Of a stretch of 64,000 nt of DNA, positions 1 to 8,662 are shown in pieces (the stretch's first letter is position 1; the number at the start of each line of letters is the position of its first letter). This DNA comes from Sphingomonas sp. QA11 (lineage in GTDB: Bacteria; Pseudomonadota; Alphaproteobacteria; Sphingomonadales; Sphingomonadaceae): NCBI RefSeq assembly GCF_028473665.1, contig NZ_CP098774.1, positions 1,550,001 through 1,614,000 of the forward strand, given 5' to 3'. Made by a program: the position numbers and the translations under genes. The notes under the pieces are model-generated. The model had not been told where the DNA came from. It saw nothing but the letters and a program-made list of their open reading frames with translations, and did no database searches.

Positions 1-179
1 AGCAGACCGTAGAGGATGGCAAAGGTCGCGAGCTCGACCAGCGGGCGATAGGCGAATGCGCGGGCGATGCCGGCGATCGTGAAGATGCGCAGCACCACGA
101 CCGTGCCGACCAGCGCGACGATGGCGAGCACCAGCAGGCCGGGGATGAGGACGCCGCCGATATTCAGGTCGACGATCAT
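1..179 (-). CDS. DUF1656 (AaeX-like) small membrane protein, partial
   Basis: The first 59 codons are visible; the 3' end lies off the left edge. The protein begins MIVDLNIGGVLIPGLLVL and has two hydrophobic stretches (about residues 8-32 and 47-59). This fits DUF1656/AaeX proteins of about 65-70 residues that sit between the FUSC permease and an HlyD-type adaptor in aromatic-acid efflux operons. The start ATG overlaps the stop of the upstream FUSC gene (ATGA), so the two are translationally coupled. An adaptor gene would be expected beyond the window. The family call rests on size, hydrophobicity and context. Confidence 0.75.
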   Translation of the reverse strand, partial: MIVDLNIGGVLIPGLLVLAIVALVGTVVVLRIFTIAGIARAFAYRPLVELATFAILYGL

Positions 180-2290
180 GCCCCGCGTCCCGAGTTTCCT
201 GCACCGCTCGGCGTCAGTGCCAGTTGCAGATCGATGAGCAGGTCGAGCAACCGCGAACGGTCTGCAATCGCGCTGTCCTGGATCCGCGCCATCAAGCTAT
301 CGGCGCGTTGCTCCAGATCGACGGTGTCGGCAGGTTTCGTCCAGCTTCCCGTGCCGAAGCGGACGGCGATCGCCGAAAGAAAGTCACTCGCGTCGTCGGC
401 AATCTCGCCTTCTCCGCTGCGGAGCGCCTTACGGAGCTGACCGGCGGCGTGACCCAGGCTGAGATGGTGCAGCGTCTCGTCGAGGATATCCGGTGCCGCG
501 CGTTGGGACAGTTGCAGCCTGGGAAGCAGCAGCGCCGTCCTGTCGATCATGAGGCTCGTCCAGCGCGCTTCGTCGGAGCCGCCGGCCAGGGCTCGCCGCC
601 TGACATCCCTGCGGCTCAGGCGAAGCAGCCGATTGATCGCCACGTCGACCGGTACCGTCTGGAACAGGGTCATGCTGACCAGCGAGAAACCTATGCCCGC
701 AAACAGCGCGAGGACGCTGTTGAGCGATTCGGCGAAGTCGCCGCCATATCTGGCGCCCAGTCCGGCGAGGATCGGGATGGTGAGCGTGACGCCGAGCGCC
801 TTGAACGTCGTCTGCGGACGCGCCTGAAGCGATCCTGCCCATAGGAAGGCGGGCGCAAGAACCGCCACGAGCACCACGAAGTCAGTCACCCGGGGAAGGA
901 TCACAAAACTATAGGCGAGGCTGATTGCCACCCCATGGATCGAGCCGACCAGATATTTGCGGACATTCGGCGCTGGCGTGTCGACATTGCCGAACAACGC
1001 GCAGCTTACGCCAAGGATCGAGACAGCAAGCCCGCCGTCCGGCCAGGCCGACCAGATCCAGAAGCCGCAGCCGAGAATGATCCCCAGGGCGGCGCCCAAG
1101 GCAGCCCGCGCCGCCATCGGCGGATCGCGGTGATGGACATAGCCCCTTGCGGCGGACCCCGGCCACTGGAGCGATGCCGCATCGCGTGTCCGTCCGGGCG
1201 TCGCGATGTTCCGCGCGAGCTGATCGCAGTCGTACAGAAGACCGGTCATCTCGGCGAGACGGCCCGCGAGATTGGCGACGAGTCTTTCGCCCGGCTCCGC
1301 TTTGTCTTCACTCGTACGTGCTTGGAGCAACCGCGCGCGGCCGATGAGGTCGAGCGCGAGACCGTCCCGCTCGGCCGCGCCGGCCATGTCGATCCAGGAT
1401 CGAACGTCGTCCAGCAAGGCGGTCAATTCGGCGCGCGCGTTTTCGTCGCCAACTGCTTCGATCCGCTCCTCGATTTCGGTCGCAAGCAGAAGCAGCCGGG
1501 CAAGACGGTCATGGATGAGCCGCAGCTTCCCGGCGTGCGGCGTAAACGGGGCCGGATCATAGGGAAGGTGCGCTGCAAGACCTTGCAGCGCGAGAAGATC
1601 CGCTGCGAGCTGAAAGCGATCGTGACGGGATGCCCTGGACGGCATGCCGTCCAGGGCATCCCGGGCCAGCCGTCGCGCGTCGCGTAGCGTTGCCGACAGT
1701 TTGTCGAGAAACGCGCCGCTACTATGCTTGGGGAGGACCAGGCGATGCACCAGCACCGCACAGAGGATCCCAAGTGATATCTCCTGTACCCGCAGCGACG
1801 CGGTGTCGAACACCGCGCCGGGATCTGCCACGCTGGGGAAGCCGATCAGGCTCGTGGTGTACCCTGCCAGGACGAACGCGTAGGCGCGTGGCGTACGATC
1901 GAGCAGCGAGAAAAAGAGGCAGAGCCCGATCCAGCCTGCAAGGACGACGCTGCACGCCATCGGACTGTTCACGAAGGTCGGTACGATCGCCACCGTCGCG
2001 ATCGCGCCGCCGATTGTGCCGGCCAGGCGATAGACCCCGCGACTGAGCGACGCGCCGGCTGAGCCCTGCGAGACGATATAAACGGTGAGAATCGCCCAAT
2101 ATGGCTTCGGCAGCCCGATGCGCAGGGCAACGTAATAAGCCAGCATCGCTGCGGCAAAGCTCTTCGCCGAGAACAATATTGCGTCAGCGTCCGTCTTCCT
2201 TGCGGGCGCCCGCAGAAAGGAGAAGGCGCTGCGTGCCGCTGCCGCCATGTCGCCCGGATGCCGCAGGTTCGGAAAATGTGCGGTGATCAT
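176..2290 (-). CDS. FUSC family (fusaric acid/aromatic acid efflux) permease
   Basis: A 704-residue inner-membrane protein with the two-block architecture of AaeB/FUSC transporters. A first group of membrane segments (about residues 45-190) contains KPYWAILTVYIVSQ and LLDRTPRAYAF, both typical of the family. A cytoplasmic region follows, then a second membrane group (about 390-550) and a cytoplasmic tail. Members export aromatic acids or fusaric acid with an HlyD-type adaptor and an outer-membrane channel. It is divergent from an AraC regulator and coupled to a DUF1656 gene, the usual efflux operon pattern. The substrate cannot be read from sequence. Confidence 0.9.
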   Translation of the reverse strand: MITAHFPNLRHPGDMAAAARSAFSFLRAPARKTDADAILFSAKSFAAAMLAYYVALRIGLPKPYWAILTVYIVSQGSAGASLSRGVYRLAGTIGGAIATVAIVPTFVNSPMACSVVLAGWIGLCLFFSLLDRTPRAYAFVLAGYTTSLIGFPSVADPGAVFDTASLRVQEISLGILCAVLVHRLVLPKHSSGAFLDKLSATLRDARRLARDALDGMPSRASRHDRFQLAADLLALQGLAAHLPYDPAPFTPHAGKLRLIHDRLARLLLLATEIEERIEAVGDENARAELTALLDDVRSWIDMAGAAERDGLALDLIGRARLLQARTSEDKAEPGERLVANLAGRLAEMTGLLYDCDQLARNIATPGRTRDAASLQWPGSAARGYVHHRDPPMAARAALGAALGIILGCGFWIWSAWPDGGLAVSILGVSCALFGNVDTPAPNVRKYLVGSIHGVAISLAYSFVILPRVTDFVVLVAVLAPAFLWAGSLQARPQTTFKALGVTLTIPILAGLGARYGGDFAESLNSVLALFAGIGFSLVSMTLFQTVPVDVAINRLLRLSRRDVRRRALAGGSDEARWTSLMIDRTALLLPRLQLSQRAAPDILDETLHHLSLGHAAGQLRKALRSGEGEIADDASDFLSAIAVRFGTGSWTKPADTVDLEQRADSLMARIQDSAIADRSRLLDLLIDLQLALTPSGAGNSGRGA

Positions 2291-2298
2291 GGCTTGTT

Positions 2299-2334
2299 GA
2301 TAGCGATTTGCAACAAGGCGCGAAATTCGCTATC
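2299..2334. promoter_or_regulatory. Inverted repeat in the FUSC/AraC divergent promoter region
   Basis: GATAGCGA (2299-2306) and its exact reverse complement TCGCTATC (2327-2334) are separated by 20 bases, in the 77-base gap between the divergent FUSC gene and the AraC-family regulator. An 8-base perfect dyad here is a plausible binding site for the adjacent regulator, but this is inference. AraC proteins often bind direct repeats instead, so another factor could be involved. Confidence 0.45.
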
Positions 2335-2367
2335 CTGTCAAATAGTCACTAAATCTGGCCAAATATT

Positions 2368-3198
2368 ATGTCCGCGGCGCGATCCGCCATCGCCACATTC
2401 GACCCCGATCGCACCGACTTGCCGGCGGTCGCCCATCAACTCGACTTCGCGGATCACGAGGGGGAGGTGCCGCGGCACGTGCATCGCAAGGGTCAGCTGA
2501 TCATAGCGCTGCACGGCGCGGTCACCTGTACGGCGAAGAACGAGATATGGATCGTGCCGCCGAATTGCGGCGTGTGGATTCCAGGCGGGGTACCGCACAG
2601 CGCGAAGGCAACCGAGAACGCTCGGCTCAACTATCTGTTCGTTGAGCCGGGAGCGGCCAGCTTGCCCGAGGAATGTTGCACGCTCCTGATCTCCCCGCTG
2701 ATCCGGGAAATGGTCGATCGACTGGCGCGGGAAGGTGCGGACTATCTCTCCGACAGCCATGCGGCACGGCTCGCAAGGGTGGCGCTGGACGAACTGGTCG
2801 GGATGCGGCGCGAACGCTTCAACCTGCCTGTCTCCGCCAATCCGAAAATCCGGGCAATCGCCGACGCGCTGACGGTCGAGCCATCCGACCGCAGTACATT
2901 GGGAGAGTGGGCAAAGCGCGTGGCGGTGAGTGAGCGGTCGTTGGCTCGATTGATGATCGCTGAGACAGGGCTGACATTCGGACGCTGGCGCCAGCAACTG
3001 CACCTTGTCATCGCACTGCGTGAACTGGCGAGCGGAGCGACGGTGCAGGCTGTAGCGAACGCGTTGGGCTATGAATCGGTCAGCGCTTTCATCACGATGT
3101 TCAAAAAGGCGCTGGGGAGCACGCCAACGCAATACTTCACGCGGCTCGGTAGCTCGCCACCCTTGTCGCCACCCCGGGGATTCCATCCGGACGAATGA
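2368..3198 (+). CDS. AraC-family transcriptional regulator with N-terminal cupin domain
   Basis: A 276-residue protein. Residues about 25-95 look like a cupin sensing domain (ending VWIPGGVPHSA), and about 175-272 form the double helix-turn-helix AraC domain (VSERSLARLMIAETG, then VQAVANALGYESVSAFITMFKKALG). It is transcribed away from the FUSC/DUF1656 efflux genes and probably controls them in response to an aromatic effector. No strong ribosome site is visible before the chosen ATG. The tail after TPTQYF is slightly longer than usual. Confidence 0.9.
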   Translation: MSAARSAIATFDPDRTDLPAVAHQLDFADHEGEVPRHVHRKGQLIIALHGAVTCTAKNEIWIVPPNCGVWIPGGVPHSAKATENARLNYLFVEPGAASLPEECCTLLISPLIREMVDRLAREGADYLSDSHAARLARVALDELVGMRRERFNLPVSANPKIRAIADALTVEPSDRSTLGEWAKRVAVSERSLARLMIAETGLTFGRWRQQLHLVIALRELASGATVQAVANALGYESVSAFITMFKKALGSTPTQYFTRLGSSPPLSPPRGFHPDE

Positions 3199-3422
3199 CC
3201 GGGCAAGCTCGATGAATGATATGTTGCGGGCTGAGCGAGAGGTGCGTCGAAGGCCTTGAGGTGAGTCGCCAGCCGCCGCGCTTGACCGTCGGGGCTTCAT
3301 GGCATCCACGATGCGCCAGGCATCCGGCGGCGGCGTGCTGAAGACTGGCCATGGCAGTGCCCTGATATCTTCCGGCTCCGGACTCTTGTATTCCCGCCGG
3401 GGGCGATGCAACCCCTGCGCGG

Positions 3423-3983
3423 ATGCACAGCGACACGGATCTGGAAACCATTCTGCTGGGGCCGGTTCTCGCTGACCGTGCCTGTGGCGATTGCGTGGCG
3501 TGCTGCACGGTCCTCACGGTGGATACGCCCGACTTCAAGAAGCCGGCGGGAACGCCTTGCGGTCACCTCACGTCGCATGGGTGCGGCATTCATTCGGTGC
3601 GGCCCCATATCTGCCGAACATGGTTCTGCGCCTGGCGAAGGGTCGCGGACATGCCCGACGAAGCCCGGCCGGACCGGTCAGGCCTTCTGGTGTCGCTCAA
3701 TTTCGAGCACGAGCCGCGCAACTGCTTCGAAGGTGTTTCGATCAACGTCCGCGCGCTCGCCGGCAGTGACGCGATCGACAATGGCATGGCGGCAACCGTC
3801 CTCGACAGCCTGTGCGATCAACTGATCCCCGTGTGGTTCAGCGACGGGGCGAAGAAGATGCTGATGCACCCCGAGGACGAGGTCGCCCGCCTGGTCCTGT
3901 CGGGAGAAGCTGCCCCTGCGCATCTGCAGGATGAGGTGGCGGCGTGGCGCGAGCGCTATGGTGTGTTCGCGGCAAACGGCTAG
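3423..3983 (+). CDS. YkgJ-like cysteine-cluster protein
   Basis: A 186-residue protein rich in cysteines in its first 70 residues: CGDCVACC, then CGHL, CGIH, and CRTWFC. This spacing resembles the YkgJ-type zinc or iron-chelating cysteine cluster family, of unknown cellular role. The second half is ordinary soluble sequence with no recognised motif. It stands alone between an AraC regulator and a convergent S9 peptidase. Metal binding is inferred from cysteine spacing only. Confidence 0.7.
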   Translation: MHSDTDLETILLGPVLADRACGDCVACCTVLTVDTPDFKKPAGTPCGHLTSHGCGIHSVRPHICRTWFCAWRRVADMPDEARPDRSGLLVSLNFEHEPRNCFEGVSINVRALAGSDAIDNGMAATVLDSLCDQLIPVWFSDGAKKMLMHPEDEVARLVLSGEAAPAHLQDEVAAWRERYGVFAANG

Positions 3984-4158
3984 GTCGGATCGCGCTGACA
4001 AGCCCACCCACAAGCAGGCGGCTTATCAGCGCGACGATCATGCTCATATCAGCTCAGCGTCCTCCGCGCCTCCGCGCGAACGATCATCTCTGGGCTGCCA
4101 ACGGATCGGTTCTGAGCGTCGACGAACCCTGGACGTTGGCGCGCCGGTCGTCCCGCGT

Positions 4159-6231
4159 TCAGGGCTTGGCGTTGCCGGTCGAGCTAGGGCCGGAGTTCGT
4201 ACGATAGCGATCGAACCAGGCAATAATCGCGGCTGCTTTCGCTGCTGACTGCGATGGCCTTGATGCGAGTCCGCCATGGCTCGCGCCCGGGACCTTGACC
4301 AGGGCGGTCGGCACCCCGCGGATTTGAAGCGCAGCGTAATATTGTTCGGATTCGGAGACTGGCGTGCGATAATCCTCGCTGCCGACCACCACCAGGGTAG
4401 GCGTTTTTACGTTGCCGACGAGGCTGAGGGGCGAGCGGCTCCAATAGCTCATCGGATCTTCCCAGGGCAGCTTGGTGAACCAATAGCGTGACGTGAACAG
4501 CGTATTGTCCATCGTCAGCGCTTCACTGACCCAGTTGATGACCGGCTTCTGAGTCGCCGCCGCCTTGAACCGGTTGGTCTTGCCGACAATCCAGGCGGTC
4601 AACACACCGCCGCCCGAGCCGCCGGTCACGAACAGATTGTTGGGATCGGCGGTCCCGTCGGCAATCGCTGAATCGACCGCCGCGATCAGGTCGTCATAGT
4701 CGGCGGAGGGGTAGGCCTTGTCGATAAGATTGGCGAACTCCGCACCGTAGGAGGTCGATCCGCGCGGGTTGGTCCACAGCACGGCATAGCCCGCGGCCGC
4801 ATAGAGTTGGATGTCGGTTGCGAAACTCGGCCCGTAGGCGGCGTTGGGGCCGCCATGGATCTCCAGGATCAGCGGCACCCGCTGGCCCGGCACCCGGCCG
4901 GCCGGCGTCGCAAGCCAGGCGTCGATCGGTTTTCCGTCAGGCGCCGTCACGGCAATTTTCCGTACTGAAGCGAGCGCCTTCGATTCGGCCATCATCGCGT
5001 TCAGGTGAGTCAACTGGCGGGCTTTGCCGCCGGCCCAGACCCAGACGTCGGCGGGGGCTTCCGCATTGCCGCCCGTAAACGCGATGGTGCCACCGCGCGA
5101 GACGGAGAAGTCGCCGCCGGTATAGGGCCGGTCGAGACCGCCGCCCTGGACATTATCGACCAGTGGCGTGGTTTTGCCATCGAGGCCGATGCGCGCGATC
5201 CGGCGTTTTCCATGATCGTCATAGCTGGCGTAGAGTTTGCGTCCGTCCGCCGCCCAGACGACGTCTTCGATCCCGCGATCCAGCGATGCCGTGAGCGAAC
5301 GCGGGCCGGCCGTGTCGCGGTCGCCGACATAGAGCTGGACGTTTTCATAGCTCCGCCGTTTGTCGTCGAAGCCGAGCCAGGCGATCCGGCTTCCGTCCGG
5401 GGACACGCGGGGCTGGGCGTCCGGTCCGTCGCGCGTGGTGAGGGTACGCATCGCGCCGCTGGCAACGTCGATGGCGATCACATCGGAATTCATCACCTGG
5501 CGATCGGCCTCCGGTCCACGGATCGCGGCGAACACGATCGTGCGTCCGTCGGGCGTCCAGGATAATGGCCCGCCATCGTCGAAGGCGCCGAAGGTGAGCT
5601 GTCGCGGTGCACCACCCTCCGCCGCGACCACGAACAGATGATCGCGGCCCGGCTTGACGTATCCGCCGCCGTCATTGCGATAATTGACCCGGTCGATGAC
5701 GGTCAGCGGCTCAGCCCATTTGGCACCTTCGGGCTTTGCCGGCGCCTTGCCGAGCGTGGTCGGCTCGCCCGCAACGGTGGCTACATAGGCGATCTGCTTG
5801 TCATCGGGCGACCAGGCGAGCGCCTGCGGGTCGCCGGGAAAGCTCGTGATCCGCGCGCTGGCGCCTGTCGCGACCCAGCGGACGAACAATTGGGATCCTT
5901 CGCCATCGGCCGCGACATAGGCGATGCGCGTGCCGTCCGACGACCAGCGCGGGCTGCCTCCTTGCGCCGCAAAAGGCGTCTGGCGGCCGGATGCGACGTC
6001 GATCAGCCACAAGGACGACTGCATCCGGTCACTCATCACGTCGGCGGCGCGCCGGACATACACGATCGTCCGCCCGTCCGGGCTGATCTGCGGGTCCGCG
6101 GCGATCGACAAGCCGAACAGGTCAGCCCCGGTGAAGGTGCGCGTCGCTTCGGTGGGCGGCGCGGCGTTCGGCTGCTGCTGCGCGATTGCCGGGGTCGTTG
6201 CCAGGATCAGGAGTGCGAAGGGCAGGCGCAA
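4159..6231 (-). CDS. Secreted S9 family peptidase (prolyl oligopeptidase/acylaminoacyl peptidase type)
   Basis: A 690-residue protein with an N-terminal signal peptide (cleavage near residue 18, after AIA). An N-terminal TolB-like beta-propeller follows (repeated SPDGR, SPDDKQ and TPDGRT motifs), then an alpha/beta-hydrolase domain from about residue 440. Oxyanion loop HGGPNAAYG, nucleophile in GGSGGG, Asp in GSEDYRTP and His in GASHG complete the S9 catalytic set. It probably cleaves short peptides in the periplasm. It is monocistronic; a second, distinct S9 peptidase lies at 13.8-15.8 kb. Confidence 0.92.
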   Translation of the reverse strand: MRLPFALLILATTPAIAQQQPNAAPPTEATRTFTGADLFGLSIAADPQISPDGRTIVYVRRAADVMSDRMQSSLWLIDVASGRQTPFAAQGGSPRWSSDGTRIAYVAADGEGSQLFVRWVATGASARITSFPGDPQALAWSPDDKQIAYVATVAGEPTTLGKAPAKPEGAKWAEPLTVIDRVNYRNDGGGYVKPGRDHLFVVAAEGGAPRQLTFGAFDDGGPLSWTPDGRTIVFAAIRGPEADRQVMNSDVIAIDVASGAMRTLTTRDGPDAQPRVSPDGSRIAWLGFDDKRRSYENVQLYVGDRDTAGPRSLTASLDRGIEDVVWAADGRKLYASYDDHGKRRIARIGLDGKTTPLVDNVQGGGLDRPYTGGDFSVSRGGTIAFTGGNAEAPADVWVWAGGKARQLTHLNAMMAESKALASVRKIAVTAPDGKPIDAWLATPAGRVPGQRVPLILEIHGGPNAAYGPSFATDIQLYAAAGYAVLWTNPRGSTSYGAEFANLIDKAYPSADYDDLIAAVDSAIADGTADPNNLFVTGGSGGGVLTAWIVGKTNRFKAAATQKPVINWVSEALTMDNTLFTSRYWFTKLPWEDPMSYWSRSPLSLVGNVKTPTLVVVGSEDYRTPVSESEQYYAALQIRGVPTALVKVPGASHGGLASRPSQSAAKAAAIIAWFDRYRTNSGPSSTGNAKP

Positions 6232-6371
6232 GACGAGGCTCCTTGGATAATGTGCGCTCGATCATGCCCGATCGTTGCGGTGATGCAACCGCGAGATATT
6301 TCTCCCGGCGTGCGAATGTTCGACTTCGACATGGCTTGCTGTAAGTTGGAGTTGGATCGCTAGAGTTGAAA

Positions 6372-6429
6372 CCACCCCGTTCGGCCCGAGTAGCCATCGA
6401 GCCTGTCGAGATGGCGTATCGAGGGGTGG
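6372..6429. repeat. Dyad intergenic repeat (REP-like)
   Basis: Bounded by CCACCCC (6372-6378) and GGGGTGG (6423-6429) as inverted ends, with an inner imperfect dyad CCATCGAG...GAGATGG. Fragments of the type 'GTTCGG..GAGTAG ... GTATCGA' are, from memory, common between sphingomonad genes. It lies between the S9 peptidase promoter side and the IS remnant. Copy number elsewhere cannot be judged here. Confidence 0.5.
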
Positions 6430-6474
6430 GCGTTTCATGTGTTACCTTTGCACCGGTACGGCTCCCACTCGGCG

Positions 6475-6846
6475 CTACCTACAATGGTCTTGACCTCCTT
6501 TTGCCGCGCAGCCTGCTGGTGCGCCCCGATGCGCCCCGATGCGCCCCGATGCGCCCCGATATAAATTGCTGTCGATCATTTGGATGTTACCATTGTGGGC
6601 GGCTGTGATGGCGTTCATCAGCTGGTCCCACATGCCCGCTTTCTGCCATCGGGCTAAGCGGTTGTAGCATGTCGTGCGCGGGCCATAGCGCTCGGGCAGG
6701 TCACGCCAGGGCGCACCGGATCGCAGCACCCAGAAAATGACGTTCAGCGCGAGCCGGTCATCTATGCGCGGCACGCCTCGCAGCTTGTTGGAAAGCCGCA
6801 GCTTGATCATGCGCCATTCGAAATCAGTCGGGTCACATGGGCTCAT
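6475..6846 (-). pseudogene. IS5-family transposase remnant (N-terminal part)
   Basis: The 123 codons encode the typical N-terminal half of an IS5-type (DUF4096) transposase: DPTDFEWRMIKLRL, FWVLRSGAPWRDLPERYGP, TCYNRLARWQKAGMWD and IQMIDS. A 10-base unit is then repeated four times, giving a 10-residue in-frame expansion. The frame reaches AAKGGQDHC, where intact relatives continue GRSRGG, but hits a stop. The catalytic C-terminal half is missing altogether, and a REP-like repeat lies just beyond. No intact terminal inverted repeats could be assigned. It cannot encode an active transposase. Confidence 0.85.
6521..6560. repeat. Tandem repeat (gcgccccgat)x4
   Basis: Four perfect back-to-back copies of a 10-base unit inside the transposase remnant. 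Three extra copies add 30 bases, so the reading frame survives the expansion. This looks like replication slippage in a decaying element. Confidence 0.9.
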
Positions 6847-6921
6847 GCCGATGCTGAATCTGCATTCAGCGAACTACAAAAGCAGCGAGGAGGTTATCGA
6901 TACGATGGCAGATGTTTAGCA

Positions 6922-7302
6922 ATGGCGGGTAGTCTGGGGTTCATGTCGATCTGCTTCGAAAAATCGCAAGATGCTTGGTTCGCGCAAGGCGGCAAATACG
7001 AGATGCACCGTGAAGGTCGGCGAGTCGGTCAGCGCTTCACCCTACTTGTGAATGGTCAGCGTGAAGCATCGTTCTTCGCATGGCCCGAACAGGCACCTGG
7101 TTCTGGCGGCCCAGAGTATACATGGACACTTGGGGTGTCGCATAAGACTGCGGAAACAGCAGTAGGTTTCGAAACATACGCTTCGCTGTTCACTTCTTTC
7201 TTGAAAGCCTATCAGAACACGACGGGGCTGCCGCTCGGCTCCGTGAACATTGCTTTTGATCCGGATATTGAAAGAAAAGCTCTGGATCAGTGGGGACCGT
7301 AG
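6922..7302 (+). CDS. Hypothetical protein, low-GC orphan
   Basis: A 126-residue ORF of about 50% GC by my count over five 60-base lines, in a clearly GC-richer chromosome. No family is recognised. The sequence is soluble and mixed alpha/beta in appearance (RRVGQRFTLLVNGQREASFF, VGFETYASLFTSFLKAY). The same frame is open without a start back to the transposase remnant, reading ...SAFSELQKQRGGYRYDGRCLA before Met, so this may be the 3' part of a gene cut by the IS. A perfect AGGAGG (6888-6893) precedes a four-codon ORF (6905-6919) that ends two bases before this ATG. Confidence 0.45.
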   Translation: MAGSLGFMSICFEKSQDAWFAQGGKYEMHREGRRVGQRFTLLVNGQREASFFAWPEQAPGSGGPEYTWTLGVSHKTAETAVGFETYASLFTSFLKAYQNTTGLPLGSVNIAFDPDIERKALDQWGP

Positions 7303-7806
7303 AAACGTAAGATTTTAACCGATATCGGACATTTCAGATTTAGCGGTTCACAACCTAATAGGAGGCGCGGGTTTCGCTGGACACATATGCTTGATTCAAC
7401 AGGAGCATGAACAATGCTGGATGTAGCCCGGCGGTGCTTCGGCTTGCCGCCCGGCTCTTTCTCATTGTGGTTCGAATGCTGGAGGCATTTCTTCCGTTGA
7501 TCAGCGGTAAAGTCGCGTCGTTTCCCTGAAATTCCCGCGCGTTTTTCCGCTGTTATGCGATAACAGGGAAAAACGTACTCAAGACGTTGGTTTCTGGTGT
7601 GAAAATACCGTTGAAAATCCAACATAACAGCGGAAGAAAAAACGGATCGGCGAACAGCGGCATCGCCGGCTTCAGGAAGGTCGCTGGCGGGATGCTGGCC
7701 TTTTGGGCGTTTGATGTCCTCGTCGCCGAGCGCGAAGCTGAATCAGCCGCATCTGCCAAAGCACGGTTGACCCCGCGACAAAAACCAAGCATCTGCGCCC
7801 GCCTCT
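7303..7806. other. 500-base noncoding stretch with nested inverted repeats
   Basis: No convincing gene is seen. An imperfect GC-rich hairpin at 7425-7456 (9 of 10 pairs, followed by CTTT) could end transcription of the orphan ORF. A perfect 7-base dyad CTGTTAT-gcg-ATAACAG lies at 7550-7566. Its left arm with flank, TTCCGCTGTTAT (7545-7556), recurs inverted as ATAACAGCGGAA at 7624-7635. The composition is less GC-rich than its neighbours. It looks like the scar of an old insertion beside tRNA-Cys. Confidence 0.6.
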
Positions 7807-7880
7807 GGCCCGATGGCGGAGTGGTGACGCAGAGGACTGCAAATCCTTGCACCCGGGTTCGATTCCCGGTCGGGCCTCCA
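7807..7880 (+). tRNA. tRNA-Cys (GCA)
   Basis: A 74-base cloverleaf. Acceptor arm GGCCCGA pairs with TCGGGCC, followed by discriminator T and encoded CCA. The anticodon arm GGACT-GCA-AATCC places GCA at 7839-7841. The T arm GGGTTCGATTCCC is canonical. It stands alone at the edge of the accessory patch, upstream of yqiJ. Confidence 0.95.
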
Positions 7881-7978
7881 CTTCCTTGATATAAATCGTT
7901 TCCTCCCCTTGCGGGGCGAAGCGGAGTCCGCACCGATCCCGCTTGACGCGGGTCGGGTGCGCACGGGATGATCGCATC

Positions 7979-8608
7979 ATGTTATCGATCTTCCTGACGC
8001 CAGATTATTTTCCGTTCGCGGTGGCCTTCGTCGTCATGCTGGGGATCGGTCTGGTCGAAGCGGTTGGTCTCGGGCTTGGTCATCTCGATCTCCATCCGGG
8101 CATTGACGGCCATGCCGATTTGGACGCGCACGGCGTGCTGGACTGGTTGGGCCTTGGCGGTGGGTTGCCGCTTCTGATCTGGCTGACCTCGCTGCTGTGC
8201 TGTTTCACGATCGCGGGCGTCGCGGTGCAGCAGATCGCCACGGGAGCCTTGGGCGCGCCACTTCACTGGGGCATTGCCTCGGCCGCCGCGCTCGCGACCG
8301 GCGGATTCGCCAATGTCTTCGTCGCGCATGGGCTAGGGCGAATCATGCCCGGCTACGAATCCAGCGTGATTGACACCGGGGATCTGCTCGGTCGTCGCGG
8401 GATCATCCTGGAAGGCACCGCACGCCGCGGCTTCCGGGCGCGCGCGCGGGTCGTCGACCAGCATGATCAGGCCCATTATGTCATGGTCGAACCTCATGAC
8501 GACGCCGATACCATCGCACAGGGCGAAACCGTCCTGCTCGTGCGCCGCGAAGGCGTGATTTTCTATGCAATGCCGGAAAACCATCCGACCTTGCGCCCGC
8601 TGTTGTAA
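7979..8608 (+). CDS. yqiJ: YqiJ-like inner-membrane protein (OB-fold)
   Basis: Starting at this ATG gives 209 residues, the length I recall for E. coli YqiJ. Three or four membrane segments (about residues 12-30, 60-85, 95-115) precede a C-terminal NfeD-like OB-fold domain (GRRGIILEGTARRGFRARARV, VLLVRREGVIFYA). It is followed 54 bases later by a flotillin-like yqiK gene, the conserved pair in which YqiJ acts with the membrane scaffold protein. An upstream in-frame ATG at 7943 is possible, but overlaps probable promoter sequence. Confidence 0.85.
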   Translation: MLSIFLTPDYFPFAVAFVVMLGIGLVEAVGLGLGHLDLHPGIDGHADLDAHGVLDWLGLGGGLPLLIWLTSLLCCFTIAGVAVQQIATGALGAPLHWGIASAAALATGGFANVFVAHGLGRIMPGYESSVIDTGDLLGRRGIILEGTARRGFRARARVVDQHDQAHYVMVEPHDDADTIAQGETVLLVRREGVIFYAMPENHPTLRPLL

Positions 8609-8662
8609 CCACCCGCTGTTATGGCGACCTCTGTCAAAACGATTCGTCCTTAGGAGAACCCG

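Noticed and set aside
6845..6919. 24-codon ORF (MPMLNLHSANYKSSEE...) between the IS remnant and the orphan ORF
   Set aside because: Contains a hairpin-forming dyad (6853-6870) that is more likely the IS end, and the alternative frame looks more protein-like.
7807..7880. tRNA-Cys as attachment site of an integrated element
   Set aside because: No integrase gene and no second copy of the tRNA 3' end was seen in the flanking 1.5 kb.
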